Notes: generated by a model from the letters alone, not told the origin. DNA of 64,000 nt from Cephaloticoccus primus (GCF_001580015.1 NZ_LSZQ01000011.1:44643-108642), one strand, 5' to 3'; positions 42,110 through 53,445 are shown, counted from the first letter of the stretch. Translations and numbers: made by a program.

Positions 42110-43498
42110 ATGACTCGATCCCGACTGACTCTTTGCGTGTGCCTGCTGGCTGCGCTCGCTGCGTTTTTTTCTTTGGGCTTGGCGCAGCGCGTGCAAAACG
42201 CGGCCAGCACGTTGCTCGCCCCGAGTGTGGGCTCGCTTGCTGATGCGCGGGTGGCCTCGGTGCAGATCCAGGTCGCCCCCGAGCGGCCGAGCTGGACTTA
42301 TCGCGTGGGCGAGCCCGTGCGTTTCAAGGTCACAGTCACTGCCGACAAGCATCCACTCGGTGGCTTGCCGCTGACCTATCGCGTGGGCCCCGAAATGTTG
42401 CCCGCCAAGGAGCAGCAAGCCGTGCTGCCGAGCGACGGCACACCGCTCTTGATTGATGGCGGGACGCTCAACGAGCCGGGCTTCATTCGCTGCGACATTT
42501 CGATGGAGTTTGGTGGGCGCAGCTATTCCGGTCGCGGCACGGCGGGGCTCTCGCCCGACGAAATCCGGCCCACGCAAGTCGATCCGGCGGACTTCGATGC
42601 GTTTTGGGCGGCGGCGCTGGCCGAGCTCGCGGATACGCCGATGGAGCCGCTGATCACCCACCTGCCCGAGCGCAGCAATTCAAAGGTCGATGTGTACCAC
42701 GTCGGCATTCGCACGGGGAGTAATCGTTATGACTTTTCACGCGTTTACGGGGTCCTTTGCGTGCCCAAGGGCGAGGGGCCTTTTCCCGCCGTACTGCAAG
42801 TTCCGGGGGCGGGCGTTCATCCTTACAATGGAGATCGCGACCTCGCCGAGCGTGGCGTGATCACACTGCAAATCGGCATCCATGGCCTGCCAGTGAATCT
42901 CGACCCTGCCGTGTACTATCAATTGTCTGTAGCGGGACTCCGAGGTTACCCGACCTACAACCTGGATGATCCCGAGCGCTACTACTACCGCCGCGTTTAT
43001 CTGGCCTGTGTACGGGCAAATGACTTCCTCGTCTCGCATCCCAAGTTTGACGGCAAAAACCTGCTCGTGATGGGCGGCAGTCAAGGTGGCCAACTCGCAA
43101 TCGTGACGGCGGCGCTCGACCCGCGTGTTATTGCGCTGTCGTCGATGTATCCGGCGTACTGCGACGTGACGGGCTACCTGCACGGTCGGGCGGGCGGCTG
43201 GCCGCACATGATGCGCGCGGGAGATGGCGGCACGCCTTCGCCGCACGCGACTGGCCCCAAGCTGCGCACGACGAGCTACTACGATGTCGTAAACTTCGCC
43301 CGTCGTTTAAAAGTACCCGGTCACTACTACTGGGGCTACAACGACACATCCTGCCCGCCGACTTCGCTGTACGCGGCCTACAATGTGATCACCGCGCCCA
43401 AACAACTGCTGCTGGCACTGGAAATGGGCCACTCCGCAAACGCTGAAGCGAACAGCGCTATCAATGACTGGATCCTCGGGAAAATCGGAGTTCGGTGA
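42110..43498 (+). CDS. Secreted acetylxylan-esterase-like protein (CE7/AXE1)
   Basis: 462 aa. A signal peptide (about 1-25) precedes a beta-sandwich-like N-terminal domain (about 45-150). The alpha/beta hydrolase fold of the AXE1/CE7 family follows, with DFDAFWAAALAEL, PAVLQVPGAGV, the nucleophile Ser in VMGGSQGGQ, Asp in GYNDTSCPPTS and His in EMGHSAN. CE7 enzymes deacetylate xylo-oligosaccharides and cephalosporin C. Secretion fits polysaccharide use by this lineage. No glycan gene cluster surrounds it. Confidence 0.88.
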   Translation: MTRSRLTLCVCLLAALAAFFSLGLAQRVQNAASTLLAPSVGSLADARVASVQIQVAPERPSWTYRVGEPVRFKVTVTADKHPLGGLPLTYRVGPEMLPAKEQQAVLPSDGTPLLIDGGTLNEPGFIRCDISMEFGGRSYSGRGTAGLSPDEIRPTQVDPADFDAFWAAALAELADTPMEPLITHLPERSNSKVDVYHVGIRTGSNRYDFSRVYGVLCVPKGEGPFPAVLQVPGAGVHPYNGDRDLAERGVITLQIGIHGLPVNLDPAVYYQLSVAGLRGYPTYNLDDPERYYYRRVYLACVRANDFLVSHPKFDGKNLLVMGGSQGGQLAIVTAALDPRVIALSSMYPAYCDVTGYLHGRAGGWPHMMRAGDGGTPSPHATGPKLRTTSYYDVVNFARRLKVPGHYYWGYNDTSCPPTSLYAAYNVITAPKQLLLALEMGHSANAEANSAINDWILGKIGVR

Positions 43499-43612
43499 CC
43501 TCCGTCATTTACGCTCTTGCGGTGTGCGGAAGTCGCAGCACGCGCTTCCCCGACCGCACGGGGGCTGGGCTTCGTGAGCTGGGGAATTGGTGTGCCGCCC
43601 GCCGCCCCGAGC

Positions 43613-44272
43613 TCACAGCAGCCTTCCAGCGTGGTGGCGCAGGGCGCGCTGGTAGGCGGTGATGCCGGTATCTTCGGTGGTGTCGCAGAGCGTTTCGATG
43701 ACGCTGCGCAGGGCTTCGGCGCAGTGGCCTTGGGCGTGGAGCGTGAGCGCGAGGAAGACTTCGAGCTCCCGATTGTCGGGGAATTGGGCAATCGCGCTGC
43801 GCAACACTTCGGCCGAGCGCGCGAGGAGGGGCGCAGACTTGTTCATCGGCCGCAGTCGTTCGACCGCTTTTTTTATCGTGCTGCCATGCGAATGTGGCTC
43901 CGCACTGCTGGGCTCCTGTTCGCTTCCCGCCGTGCCGACGATTCGCAGCGTATTGCCGAGGCCGAGGAGTGCGCCGCACAGTTCGTTTTCGGGAAGGCCC
44001 AGCGCGATTGCTTTTTCGTAAAAGGGAATGGCCTCGGCGGCGCGTTCGAGGACTTCGTAAGTCCAGCCGAGTTGGTAGTTGATCTCGGCGACGTTGGGAT
44101 GGCGCCGGTCGAGATCGTGCAGCGTTTTTAGCATTTCCTCGACCCGGCCGCCGTGGCGCGCGCCCATGATGGCGTCGAGCGCGGGCCGCCAGGATGGCTG
44201 CCCGGCCGGGTCGTCGCGGGCGACTTCGCCACCATCACTACCGCCAGAAATGGGAAAGGGCGTCAGGCTCAT
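43613..44272 (-). CDS. Tetratricopeptide-repeat protein
   Basis: 219 aa with TPR-like helices: VAEINYQLGWTYEVLERAAE (about 60-80) AIPFYEKAIALGLP, LLGLGNTLRIVG, and NRELEVFLALTLHAQGHCAE near the C-terminus. It has no signal peptide or membrane segment. The family includes many short TPR proteins of unknown role. It is followed on the same strand, after about 110 bases, by no obvious partner; thrS lies upstream. Confidence 0.75.
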   Translation of the reverse strand: MSLTPFPISGGSDGGEVARDDPAGQPSWRPALDAIMGARHGGRVEEMLKTLHDLDRRHPNVAEINYQLGWTYEVLERAAEAIPFYEKAIALGLPENELCGALLGLGNTLRIVGTAGSEQEPSSAEPHSHGSTIKKAVERLRPMNKSAPLLARSAEVLRSAIAQFPDNRELEVFLALTLHAQGHCAEALRSVIETLCDTTEDTGITAYQRALRHHAGRLL

Positions 44273-44324
44273 TTTCCGGTTGGCAGAGGCGTGATGATGC
44301 GCGGCGGGCGCAGCGAACTCCGAG

Positions 44325-46244
44325 CTAAGCTTGGGCGTCGCCGCGCGCCGGAGCGAGGGCGCGGGTGGCGATCTCGTGCTTGAGGCGGGCCAGGTAGGCG
44401 TCGGCTGTGATGACGCCTTCGTCGCCGAGCGCGCGGCTGCGCAGCGAGAGGCTGTCGGCCTCGGCTTCCTTTTGGCCGATGACGAGCGTGTGAGGGATTT
44501 TCTCCAGCTCGGCGCGGCGGATCTTGGCGCCGAGCTTGTCGCTGTGCGTGTCGAGCGTGACGCGGATGTCGGCGGCGCGGAGCCTGGCGAGGAGTGCGCG
44601 CGCGTAGTCGTTTACCTTGTCGCTGATGGGCAGGATGCGGACTTGTTCGGGCGCGAGCCACAGCGGGAAGTCTCCGCCGAAGTGCTCGATCAACACGCCC
44701 ACGAAGCGCTCCATCGAGCCAAAGGGCGCACGGTGGATCAGCACGGGGCGGTGCTCCTTGTTGTCCGCGCCGATGTAGCTGAGGTCGAAGCGCACGCCCA
44801 GATTGTAGTCCACCTGCACGGTGCCGAGCTGCCATTCGCGGCCGATCACGTCCTTCACGACGAAGTCGATTTTCGGCCCGTAGAAAGCGGCCTCGCCCGG
44901 CTCTTCGGTGAAGGGCATATCGAGCGAGCGCGCGGCCTGGCGGCAGGCCTCCTCGGCCTTGTCCCAGTGCGCGGCGTCTCCCGTGTACTTGCCCGAGTCG
45001 GGATCGCGCAGGCCGACGCGCACGCGGTACTCGCCCATGCCGAGCGTGGTGAGGACCGTTTTGACGAGCGAGAGGCAGCCGAGGAGCTCTTCGGCGACTT
45101 GCTCCTCGGTGCAGAAGATGTGCGCGTCGTCTTGGGTAAAGGCGCGCACGCGGGTCATGCCGTTGAGCTCGCCGGACTGCTCCCAGCGGTAGACGGTGCC
45201 AAACTCGGCCAAGCGCACGGGCAGGTCGCGATACGAGTGCGGCTGCGCGGCGAAGATCTTGATGTGGTGCGGGCAGTTCATCGGCTTCAGCAAGAAGCCG
45301 TCGAGGAGTCGCTCGGGATCCATCACGCGCTCGTCTTCGATGAGGGTCTGGCCGCTGCGCGCGTTGAGCCCGTCGGCGAGCTGGCGCGAGACGCCTTCGA
45401 GGCGACTGGTGAGCTCCGCGCAAGAGCAGCCCGTGTCGGCGAGTTGCTGGAGCGCATCGGGCTCGGCGATCGCGGGAAACTGCGAGTCCTTGTAGTAGGG
45501 GAAGTGGCCGCTGGTTTTGTAGAGCGAGAGCTTGCCGATGTGCGGCGTAAAGACCTGCGAGTAGCCCTGCTTGCGGAGTTCCTCGGAGATGAAGTTTTGC
45601 AGCTCCTGGCGGATGACTGCGCCCTTGGGCAGCCACAGCACGAGCCCTTGGCCGACCTCTTCGTCGATGTGAAAGAGTTTCAGGTCCTTGCCGATTTTGC
45701 GGTGATCGCGCGCGCGCGCCTGTTCGAGCCGCTCAAGGTGCGCGGCGAGCTCTTCCTTGGTCTCAAAGGCGGTGCCGTAGATGCGCTGGAGCTGCTTGTT
45801 TTTCTCGTCGCCGCGATGGTAGGCACCCGCAATCGAGAGCAGCTTGAAGGCCTTGAGCTTCGAGGTGTAGCGCACGTGCGGACCGCCGCACAGGTCGAGG
45901 AAGTCGCCGTTCTGGTAAAAGGTAACCGTCTCGTTTTCCGGAATGTCGTCGAGCCGCCCGAGTTTGTAGCGCTCTTGCCCGCGCGCCTTGATGAGCGCCG
46001 CCGCTTCCTCGCGCGTGACTTCGCTGCGCACGAAGGCTTGGTTTTCCTTCACGATCTTGCGCATCTCGTCCTCGATGCGCCCGAGGTCTTCGGCGCTGAG
46101 TTTGTGCTCAAGATCGATGTCGTAGTAAAAACCGCTTTCCGTGGCGGGGCCGATGTCGAGCTTGGCCTCTGGGAAGAGGCGGAGGACGGCGGCCGCCAAA
46201 ACGTGCGAGCAGGAGTGGCGGATTTCTTCGAGTGCGGGAGTCAT
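44325..46244 (-). CDS. thrS: Threonyl-tRNA synthetase lacking the TGS domain
   Basis: 639 aa. It begins directly at the N2 editing domain (HSCSH motif at residue about 10, later CGGPH), so the N-terminal TGS domain is absent. The class II core has LKPMNCPHH, RAFTQDDAHIF and VLIHRAPFGSMERF, then the anticodon-binding domain (VRILPISDKVNDYA). About 55 extra residues, Cys-containing, lie between YYKDSQFP and LKPMNCPHH. No start further upstream supplies a TGS. It is followed on the same strand by a TPR gene, and cysS is upstream. Confidence 0.94.
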   Translation of the reverse strand: MTPALEEIRHSCSHVLAAAVLRLFPEAKLDIGPATESGFYYDIDLEHKLSAEDLGRIEDEMRKIVKENQAFVRSEVTREEAAALIKARGQERYKLGRLDDIPENETVTFYQNGDFLDLCGGPHVRYTSKLKAFKLLSIAGAYHRGDEKNKQLQRIYGTAFETKEELAAHLERLEQARARDHRKIGKDLKLFHIDEEVGQGLVLWLPKGAVIRQELQNFISEELRKQGYSQVFTPHIGKLSLYKTSGHFPYYKDSQFPAIAEPDALQQLADTGCSCAELTSRLEGVSRQLADGLNARSGQTLIEDERVMDPERLLDGFLLKPMNCPHHIKIFAAQPHSYRDLPVRLAEFGTVYRWEQSGELNGMTRVRAFTQDDAHIFCTEEQVAEELLGCLSLVKTVLTTLGMGEYRVRVGLRDPDSGKYTGDAAHWDKAEEACRQAARSLDMPFTEEPGEAAFYGPKIDFVVKDVIGREWQLGTVQVDYNLGVRFDLSYIGADNKEHRPVLIHRAPFGSMERFVGVLIEHFGGDFPLWLAPEQVRILPISDKVNDYARALLARLRAADIRVTLDTHSDKLGAKIRRAELEKIPHTLVIGQKEAEADSLSLRSRALGDEGVITADAYLARLKHEIATRALAPARGDAQA

Positions 46245-46421
46245 CGGAGTAGGGAAAAAACTGGGGGAGGAAGAGTGCGGGTGAGTGCCCGGGTGAGGGT
46301 GGGCAGGTGCGTGTGTGTGTGTGTCTTGAAAAAAGGGAGGGAGTGCCAGGCGGCTGTGGCTTCGCAGTACTGCAACGCGCGTGCGTGCGTGTGTGCACGG
46401 ATGGTCTGAAAAGCCGGTGCG
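46245..46421. repeat. GT-rich simple sequence
   Basis: The gap between thrS and cysS holds a (GT)7 run at 46311-46324 and GTGCGTGCGTGTG stretches near 46380-46395. No gene is seen. Confidence 0.6.
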
Positions 46422-47885
46422 TTATTTCTTTTGCGGTTCGAGTGAGTAGCCGTCTTTGCGGTCGAGCATGGCCCAGCCCAGGGCGGCGATTTCGGCGCGC
46501 AGCGCGTCGGCACTTGGCCAGTCTTTGGCGGCTTTGGCGGCCCAGCGTTTTTCGGCGAGCGCGGCGACTTCGGGCGGGATATCGGCGGGGGCAGTGCCCG
46601 TGTTTTGTGCGGTGCTGAGGTCGAGCCCGAGTGCAAAAAGCGCACGGTCGAATTCGGCGAGGCTGACCGCGCCGGGGCCGCGATTGACGAGCGTAAAGAG
46701 GATTCCGAGTGCGGCGGGCGTGTTGAGGTCGTCGCACAGCGCGCCAAAGAAGGGAGCGATGCCGCCTATCTCTTGCCGCTGCGTCGTTGCCGCCGCGTTA
46801 CTTCCATTTTTCTGCGGCGCGCCCGCTGCTGCGCCGCTCGCGTTTTCGGCCTGCGTTGCGCCTGCGCTTGCGGCGAGTTTTTCGCGGTAGCTGCGCAGGG
46901 TCTTGAGCGCGCGCTCGGCAGCGTGCAGCGAGTCGAGCGTGAAGTTGAGCTGCTTGCGCGGGTGTCCGGCCAGGAGCGCATAGCGCACGGCCATCGCCGG
47001 GTAGCCTTTGGCGGTGAGGTCGGAGAGCGTGTAGTAGTTGCCCTTGCTCTTGCTCATCGTGGTGCCTTCGACGAGCAGGTGCTCGCTGTGGTACCAGTGG
47101 TTGGCGAAGGTCGTGCCGCCGTTGCAGCACTGGCTTTGGGCGATCTCGTTTTCGTGGTGCGGGAACAGCAGGTCTACGCCGCCGGTGTGCAGGTCGATCG
47201 TTTCGCCAAGGTGTTTCTTGATCATGGCCGAGCACTCGACGTGCCAGCCTGGGCGGCCTGCCGCCGCGCCGCGCGGGCCGGGCCACTGCACGTCGCCGTC
47301 CTCCTCGGGCTTGTACGCTTTCCACAGCGCGAAGTCGGAGACCGAGTCCTTGTGGTCGGAGTCTGCGGCGTCGTTGGTGATCTTGAGCTCGCGCTCCTTG
47401 ATCCGCGAGAGTGCGCCGTACTCGGGGAAGGAGCTGATGCGGAAGTACACGGAGCCATCGGCGGCGCGGTAGGCATTCCCGCGCTCCATGAGGCACTCGA
47501 TCATGTCGACTTGCTCGCGGATGTGGCCGGTGGCGGTCGGCTCGACGTGCGGCGGCAGGCAGCCGAGCGCGGCGCAGTCGGCGTGAAACTTGGCCGTCCA
47601 CCTGGCCGTGATCTCGGGCAGCGGGCGGCCCTCCTTGCGCGCCTGCTGGATCGTGCGGTCGTCCACATCGGTGAGGTTGCGCACGTGCCGGACCTTGGTC
47701 GGGCCAAACTCGATTTCGAGCAAGCGGCGCAGGATGTCGTTAACGATAAACGTGCGAAAGTTGCCGATGTGCGCGGGCGCGTAGACCGTGGGCCCGCAGT
47801 TGTAGAAGCGGAAGACGCCATCGGGCTGCGAGGCGGTGAGCGGCTTGAGCGTGCGGGTCAGTGAGTCGTGAAGCTGGATCGGCAT
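46422..47885 (-). CDS. cysS: Cysteinyl-tRNA synthetase
   Basis: 487 aa from ATG 47885 (MPIQLHDSLTRT). Class I synthetase with the HIGH-type motif PAHIGNF, zinc ligands including Cys in FYNCGPT and GWHVECSAM with HHENEIAQS, and the KMSKS-type motif TMSKSKGN. An Ala/Gly/Gln-rich stretch of about 40 residues (about 365-405) lies before the C-terminal helical domain. Adjacent thrS on the same strand suggests joint transcription. Confidence 0.96.
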   Translation of the reverse strand: MPIQLHDSLTRTLKPLTASQPDGVFRFYNCGPTVYAPAHIGNFRTFIVNDILRRLLEIEFGPTKVRHVRNLTDVDDRTIQQARKEGRPLPEITARWTAKFHADCAALGCLPPHVEPTATGHIREQVDMIECLMERGNAYRAADGSVYFRISSFPEYGALSRIKERELKITNDAADSDHKDSVSDFALWKAYKPEEDGDVQWPGPRGAAAGRPGWHVECSAMIKKHLGETIDLHTGGVDLLFPHHENEIAQSQCCNGGTTFANHWYHSEHLLVEGTTMSKSKGNYYTLSDLTAKGYPAMAVRYALLAGHPRKQLNFTLDSLHAAERALKTLRSYREKLAASAGATQAENASGAAAGAPQKNGSNAAATTQRQEIGGIAPFFGALCDDLNTPAALGILFTLVNRGPGAVSLAEFDRALFALGLDLSTAQNTGTAPADIPPEVAALAEKRWAAKAAKDWPSADALRAEIAALGWAMLDRKDGYSLEPQKK

Positions 47886-48144
47886 GAAACGAAACGGGCT
47901 AGGATGCGGGTTTCTCATCCCGCGCAAAGGTGTTTTTAGGAAAGGGCTGCGCCTTTTGTTTGTGCGGGCCATTGCTGGCCGCAGATCGGTTTGGCGCGTG
48001 CCTGATCATAAAGAGTCGCGCAAGCCCGCGTGCGGAGTGGCTGCGCTGCCGCTCTGCGGCCCGGTATTTATTGCCAACAAAACCGCGTCGCGATTCGCGA
48101 TTTTGAGTGGCCTAAACACTCGGGAGATTTCTTTGCTGCTCACC

Positions 48145-49215
48145 ATGCCCACTCGCCCCGATTCTGCCCGCCGCCCAGCCCTGTCGCTTCCGCGTCGCCT
48201 GCGCCGCCTGCGCCGCACGGCCAGCCTGCGCGCACTGGTGGAGGAGACGGTGCTGCGACCGGCGGATTTGATCGCGCCGCTTTTTGTGATTGAGGGCGAG
48301 GGCCCCGCCGAGGAGATCGCGTCGATGCCTGGGCAGCGCCGCTTGCCGCTTGCCGATCTGGTGGCCGAGTGCCGCGAGCTGTGGGCTCTGGGGATCCCTG
48401 CGGTGGATCTTTTTGCCAAAGTGCCGGAGGAGGCGAAGGACGCCGTGGGCAGTGCCGCCCTCGGCGCGGACTCGCTCATCGCGCGTGCCGTGCGCGCGGT
48501 AAAGGCAGCCGTGCCCGAGCTCACGGTGATCACCGATATCGCGCTCGATCCCTACACGACACACGGGCATGACGGGCTGCTCACAGCCGATGGCTGCGAC
48601 GTCGATAACGACCGCACGGTCGAGCAGCTCATCGCGATGGCGCTGGCTCACGCCCGCGCAGGGGCCGATATGGTCGCGCCCAGCGACATGATGGATGGGC
48701 GCATCGGTGCGATCCGCGCTGCGCTCGATGCCGAGGGTTTTATGCAAGTCGGCCTGCTGGCCTACTCGGCCAAATTTGCGTCCGGATTTTACGGGCCCTT
48801 TCGCGAGGCCGTGGGCAGCGGAAAAGTCGGCACCGTTGCGGGCCCGGCCGATAAGAAAAGCTACCAGCTCAACCCGGCCAATCGCCGCGAAGCGATTGAG
48901 GAAGCCCTGCTGGACGAGGCGGAGGGCGCAGACATCTTGATGGTGAAGCCTGCCGGACTCTACCTCGACATCATCCGCGACCTGCGCGAGCGCACCCGAC
49001 TGCCGCTCGCCGCCTACCAGATCTCCGGAGAGTACGCGCAAATCCACGCTGCCGCCCGGCTCGGCTGGATCGACTACGCGACGTGCCGCGATGAGTCGCT
49101 GCTCGCGATCAAGCGCGCCGGAGCCGACATGATCCTGACTTACTTTGCCAAGGAGGTCGCCACCGCCGCGCGTGTCTCTGATCGCTGGGGGCTTCTAGCG
49201 ACGGCGGGTGCTTGA
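48145..49215 (+). CDS. hemB: Porphobilinogen synthase
   Basis: 356 aa from ATG 48145. Condenses two 5-aminolevulinate molecules to porphobilinogen for haem and siroheme. The active-site lysines lie in YSAKFASGFYGPFR and LMVKPAGLYLD. The metal region reads DIALDPYTTHGHDG, with Asp where zinc enzymes have Cys, so this is the magnesium/non-zinc type. About 30 Arg-rich residues precede the conserved RLRRLRRTASLRALV start. The gene overlaps the end of the opposite-strand acidic protein gene by 21 bases. The 259-base gap to cysS has no recognised feature. Confidence 0.95.
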   Translation: MPTRPDSARRPALSLPRRLRRLRRTASLRALVEETVLRPADLIAPLFVIEGEGPAEEIASMPGQRRLPLADLVAECRELWALGIPAVDLFAKVPEEAKDAVGSAALGADSLIARAVRAVKAAVPELTVITDIALDPYTTHGHDGLLTADGCDVDNDRTVEQLIAMALAHARAGADMVAPSDMMDGRIGAIRAALDAEGFMQVGLLAYSAKFASGFYGPFREAVGSGKVGTVAGPADKKSYQLNPANRREAIEEALLDEAEGADILMVKPAGLYLDIIRDLRERTRLPLAAYQISGEYAQIHAAARLGWIDYATCRDESLLAIKRAGADMILTYFAKEVATAARVSDRWGLLATAGA

Positions 49216-50007
49216 TTTGCGCGACGAGGACTTGGAGCTGCGGCCTTCGTAGGCGTCTTCCTCTTCCTCGTCGTCATCCTCATCGTCTTCTTCGTCTTCA
49301 TCCGCCTCGTCATCATCGACGTCGAGGCTGTCTTCGCCGAGGTCATCCTCTTCGTCTTCGTCCCACTTCAGCGAGTCGTCGTTCTTGAGTTTTTCCTCCT
49401 CGGCCTCGTCGAGTTCGGGGAGCTCCTCGTCGTCGGTGGCGAGTCGCTTCTCGGGTGCGTCTTCGTCGCTCTCGTAGCCTGCGGGGATGTAGTCGAGGAT
49501 GGCGATCAGCTCGTTAAAGGTGTGGACGGCGATGCCCTCGATGAAGTCGGCGTTTTGCGCCTCGCGGATTTCGTCCTCCACCTCGTCCACCGAGAGCTTC
49601 ACTTCGAAGTCGATGGTGTCGTTGAGCATCTTCACGCGGCAGCGCGTGAGGTGGTCGAGCAGGTCGGCGTAGGGGCCGTTTTCCTCGTCGAGGATGTCGG
49701 CCAGCGCGAAGAGTTTTTCCTCGGAGTCGAAGAGCGAGTCCTTGACGCGCTTGAGCCGGACCTTGCCCCCGCCCAGGTCTTTCTCGATGCGGAAGGGGAT
49801 GAAGGCCGCCTCAAAAATATCCTGGTTAAAGCCGTAGTCGCGCAGCGGATCGACGAGCTCGATGAGGTGATCGACCTGGCGCGGGTCGACGATGCTCAGC
49901 CCATCGACATCCCAGCGCACCGGGTCACTGGTTTCGGCCACCCACCAGTTATGATCGTCGCCGAGTCGCACCGCACACCATTCAAGAGTCGAAATCGCTT
50001 TAGCCAT
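49195..50007 (-). CDS. Conserved-type protein of unknown function with acidic tail
   Basis: 270 aa. The N-terminal 180 residues look folded (EWCAVRLGDDHNWWVAETSD, DFIEGIAVHTFNELIAILDY) but match no family I know. Residues about 190-252 are almost entirely Asp/Glu, and the last 15 are Ser/Arg/Lys-rich. Such acidic-then-basic tails occur in proteins that bind ribosomes, histone-like proteins or polyamines, but no role can be assigned. Convergent with hemB, overlapping by 21 bases. Confidence 0.8.
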   Translation of the reverse strand: MAKAISTLEWCAVRLGDDHNWWVAETSDPVRWDVDGLSIVDPRQVDHLIELVDPLRDYGFNQDIFEAAFIPFRIEKDLGGGKVRLKRVKDSLFDSEEKLFALADILDEENGPYADLLDHLTRCRVKMLNDTIDFEVKLSVDEVEDEIREAQNADFIEGIAVHTFNELIAILDYIPAGYESDEDAPEKRLATDDEELPELDEAEEEKLKNDDSLKWDEDEEDDLGEDSLDVDDDEADEDEEDDEDDDEEEEDAYEGRSSKSSSRKSSTRRR

Positions 50008-50279
50008 GAGAGAGTAGAGGGAGAGGAAATTTTGGCGCAGCGTGGGAGTGGGGTTTCTAAAAACAAGCAGAAAAGGGGAGGTGGATTTTGCGGTGCGAAG
50101 TACCGCGATTTACGGAGGCAAATCGCGCTGCGCATGAGCCTTTTCCCGCTTGGCTGTCCGTCGCGCTCGCCCCGGCTTTCAGATGCCTTCTGGCTGCGCC
50201 GGAGTGCGCCTTCGTCGTGCCCGCTCGGGTGCGGATAGCTCCCTTGATTTTTGCGGGGCGGGTTTCATCGTCGCCCGAC

Positions 50280-51931
<1,652 letters not shown>

Positions 51932-52173
51932 GGGAGCCTCAGTCCCCTTTCTGATTAGCGAAACCCCGTCTGGGGCTCGTTAAAGTTCGGAGCAAGTCGG
52001 CGCCCCGCGCGGCGCCTCTCTTTCATTTTGCGGGCTGCTCGTTAGCGGCCTGTCATCTCGGGCTGGGGCAGAGATCGGGAGGGGGCTGATTGCTCCTTTC
52101 TAAATCTTCAGGGTGGGGGAGTTTCGGAGTTGGGGGCGGGATGTTGGGAGTGGGGGCTCAATCCCTGTTCTTG
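51932..52173. repeat. Small palindrome unit between glnB and the adaptor gene
   Basis: Contains GGGCTG-CTCGTTAG-CGGCCTG (52032-52052) preceded by TTTCATTTTGC. It fits the fixed-loop family with G-T pairs in the stem. A GGCGCC repeat lies just before it (about 52000-52015). The rest of the gap holds nothing recognised. Confidence 0.45.
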
Positions 52174-53445
52174 ATGACTCCCGACTTGAAAACCTTTCGT
52201 CGGCTCACCGTGCGCTTTGCGGCGGTGTGCCTGCTCCTCAACGTAAATGTGGCGTGTTGGCAGCCTGCCAGTGTGAGGGGCTCCTTCGTCACTGCTGCGC
52301 CCATTGCGGCGGCTCCTCCGGCTGCGGCTGTTGGTGCCGATTTTCCGGTTTCCGCTTCGTCTGCTTCTTCTGCGGGGGAGCGGTCGCCTGCCTCCGTGTG
52401 GCGTGAGGGCGAGCGGGTTTACCTCGCTGAAAACTCTCCGCTTCGGGCGCGCCTTCGTTTTGAGGCCGCGCGCGAAGAAGTCCGGCCCGCGTCGTTGCGC
52501 TTTGTCGGTCAAATCGTGCCGGATCCGCAGCGGCTCGCGCGGGTTTACGCACCTTTTGCGGGAAAGGTGGTCGCCGTGCATGCGGGTGCCGGACGGGCGG
52601 TGGAGGCGGGCGAGCCGCTGGTGACGCTGCACTCGCCGGAGCTGGTAGCGGTGTGGGGCGAGTTCAGGAAGGCGCGTACGGCCCTCAATTTGGCGGAGCG
52701 AAACTGGGCCCGCCAACGCGACCTTTTCGCGCACCGCGCGGCAGCGCAGCGCGATCTCGAAGAGGCGCAGGCGGATCTCGATGATGCCCGCTCCGAGTTT
52801 GAGGCGGCGCGCGAGAGGCTCGTTCTTTGGGGCGTGGATCCTGATTCTGCGGCGACTTCGTCGCCCCGCGAGTACCCCCACTTGGTGGTGCGCGCGCCGC
52901 AGTCGGGCCGTGTTCTTGAGCTCGCGGTTGCGGTCGGCGAAGTCCTCCAGGATGAGGCGGAGGAGCTCGGCACAATCGCCGATCTTTCTGTGGTGTGGCT
53001 AAGCGTCGAGGTGCCGGAGCACGAGCTGCGGCGTGTCCTGGCTCAAATGGGAAGGGCCGGCGCGCCGTACACCGTCGCCGCTCACGTGGCCGCGTATCCG
53101 GGCGAAACTTTTCGCGGAGAAGTCCTTTCGCTGGGCGAGCTCGTTTCTGAGGAGACGCGCACGGTGTCGTTGCGCGTGGCGCTGCCAAATCCGGACGGGC
53201 GGCTGAAGCCCGGGATGTTTGCGACGGTCGAAATCGCGGGCGAGCCGCAGCGCGGGTTGAGCGTTCCGGCGAGCGCAGTCGTGCAGCGCGGCGGCCAAAC
53301 GCTGGTCTACGAAAAACTCGCCGAGGGCGTACTCGCGGCGCGCCCTGTCACGCTCGGCGTGGAGGCGGGCGAGCGGTTTTTCATCACGGGCGGCCTCAAG
53401 GCCGGCGCGCAAATCCTCACCCAAAACGGAGTGCTCCTGCCATGA
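52174..53445 (+). CDS. RND efflux periplasmic adaptor (CusB/CzcB type)
   Basis: 423 aa from ATG 52174. The N-terminal segment (FAAVCLLLNVNVACW) is a likely lipoprotein signal ending at Cys. The membrane-fusion fold shows a lipoyl part (VYAPFAGKVVAVHAGAGRAV), a coiled-coil hairpin (about 165-215, QRDLEEAQADLDDARSEFEAA), a second lipoyl half (VRAPQSGRVLELAVAVGEVL), and beta-barrel and membrane-proximal parts (LKPGMFATVEI, LSVPASAVVQRGG). It connects the RND pump with the outer-membrane channel. It overlaps the next gene by four bases (ATGATT after GCC). Confidence 0.9.
   Translation: MTPDLKTFRRLTVRFAAVCLLLNVNVACWQPASVRGSFVTAAPIAAAPPAAAVGADFPVSASSASSAGERSPASVWREGERVYLAENSPLRARLRFEAAREEVRPASLRFVGQIVPDPQRLARVYAPFAGKVVAVHAGAGRAVEAGEPLVTLHSPELVAVWGEFRKARTALNLAERNWARQRDLFAHRAAAQRDLEEAQADLDDARSEFEAARERLVLWGVDPDSAATSSPREYPHLVVRAPQSGRVLELAVAVGEVLQDEAEELGTIADLSVVWLSVEVPEHELRRVLAQMGRAGAPYTVAAHVAAYPGETFRGEVLSLGELVSEETRTVSLRVALPNPDGRLKPGMFATVEIAGEPQRGLSVPASAVVQRGGQTLVYEKLAEGVLAARPVTLGVEAGERFFITGGLKAGAQILTQNGVLLP

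Noticed and set aside
46311..46324. GT-run as a phase-variable coding tract
   Set aside because: It lies between stop and start codons of cysS and thrS, not in a coding frame. An effect on thrS expression cannot be judged from sequence.
44331..46409. 692-codon plus-strand open frame opposite thrS
   Set aside because: Shadow frame; the thrS protein has full catalytic motifs, while this frame has only Val/Ala/Glu-rich filler.
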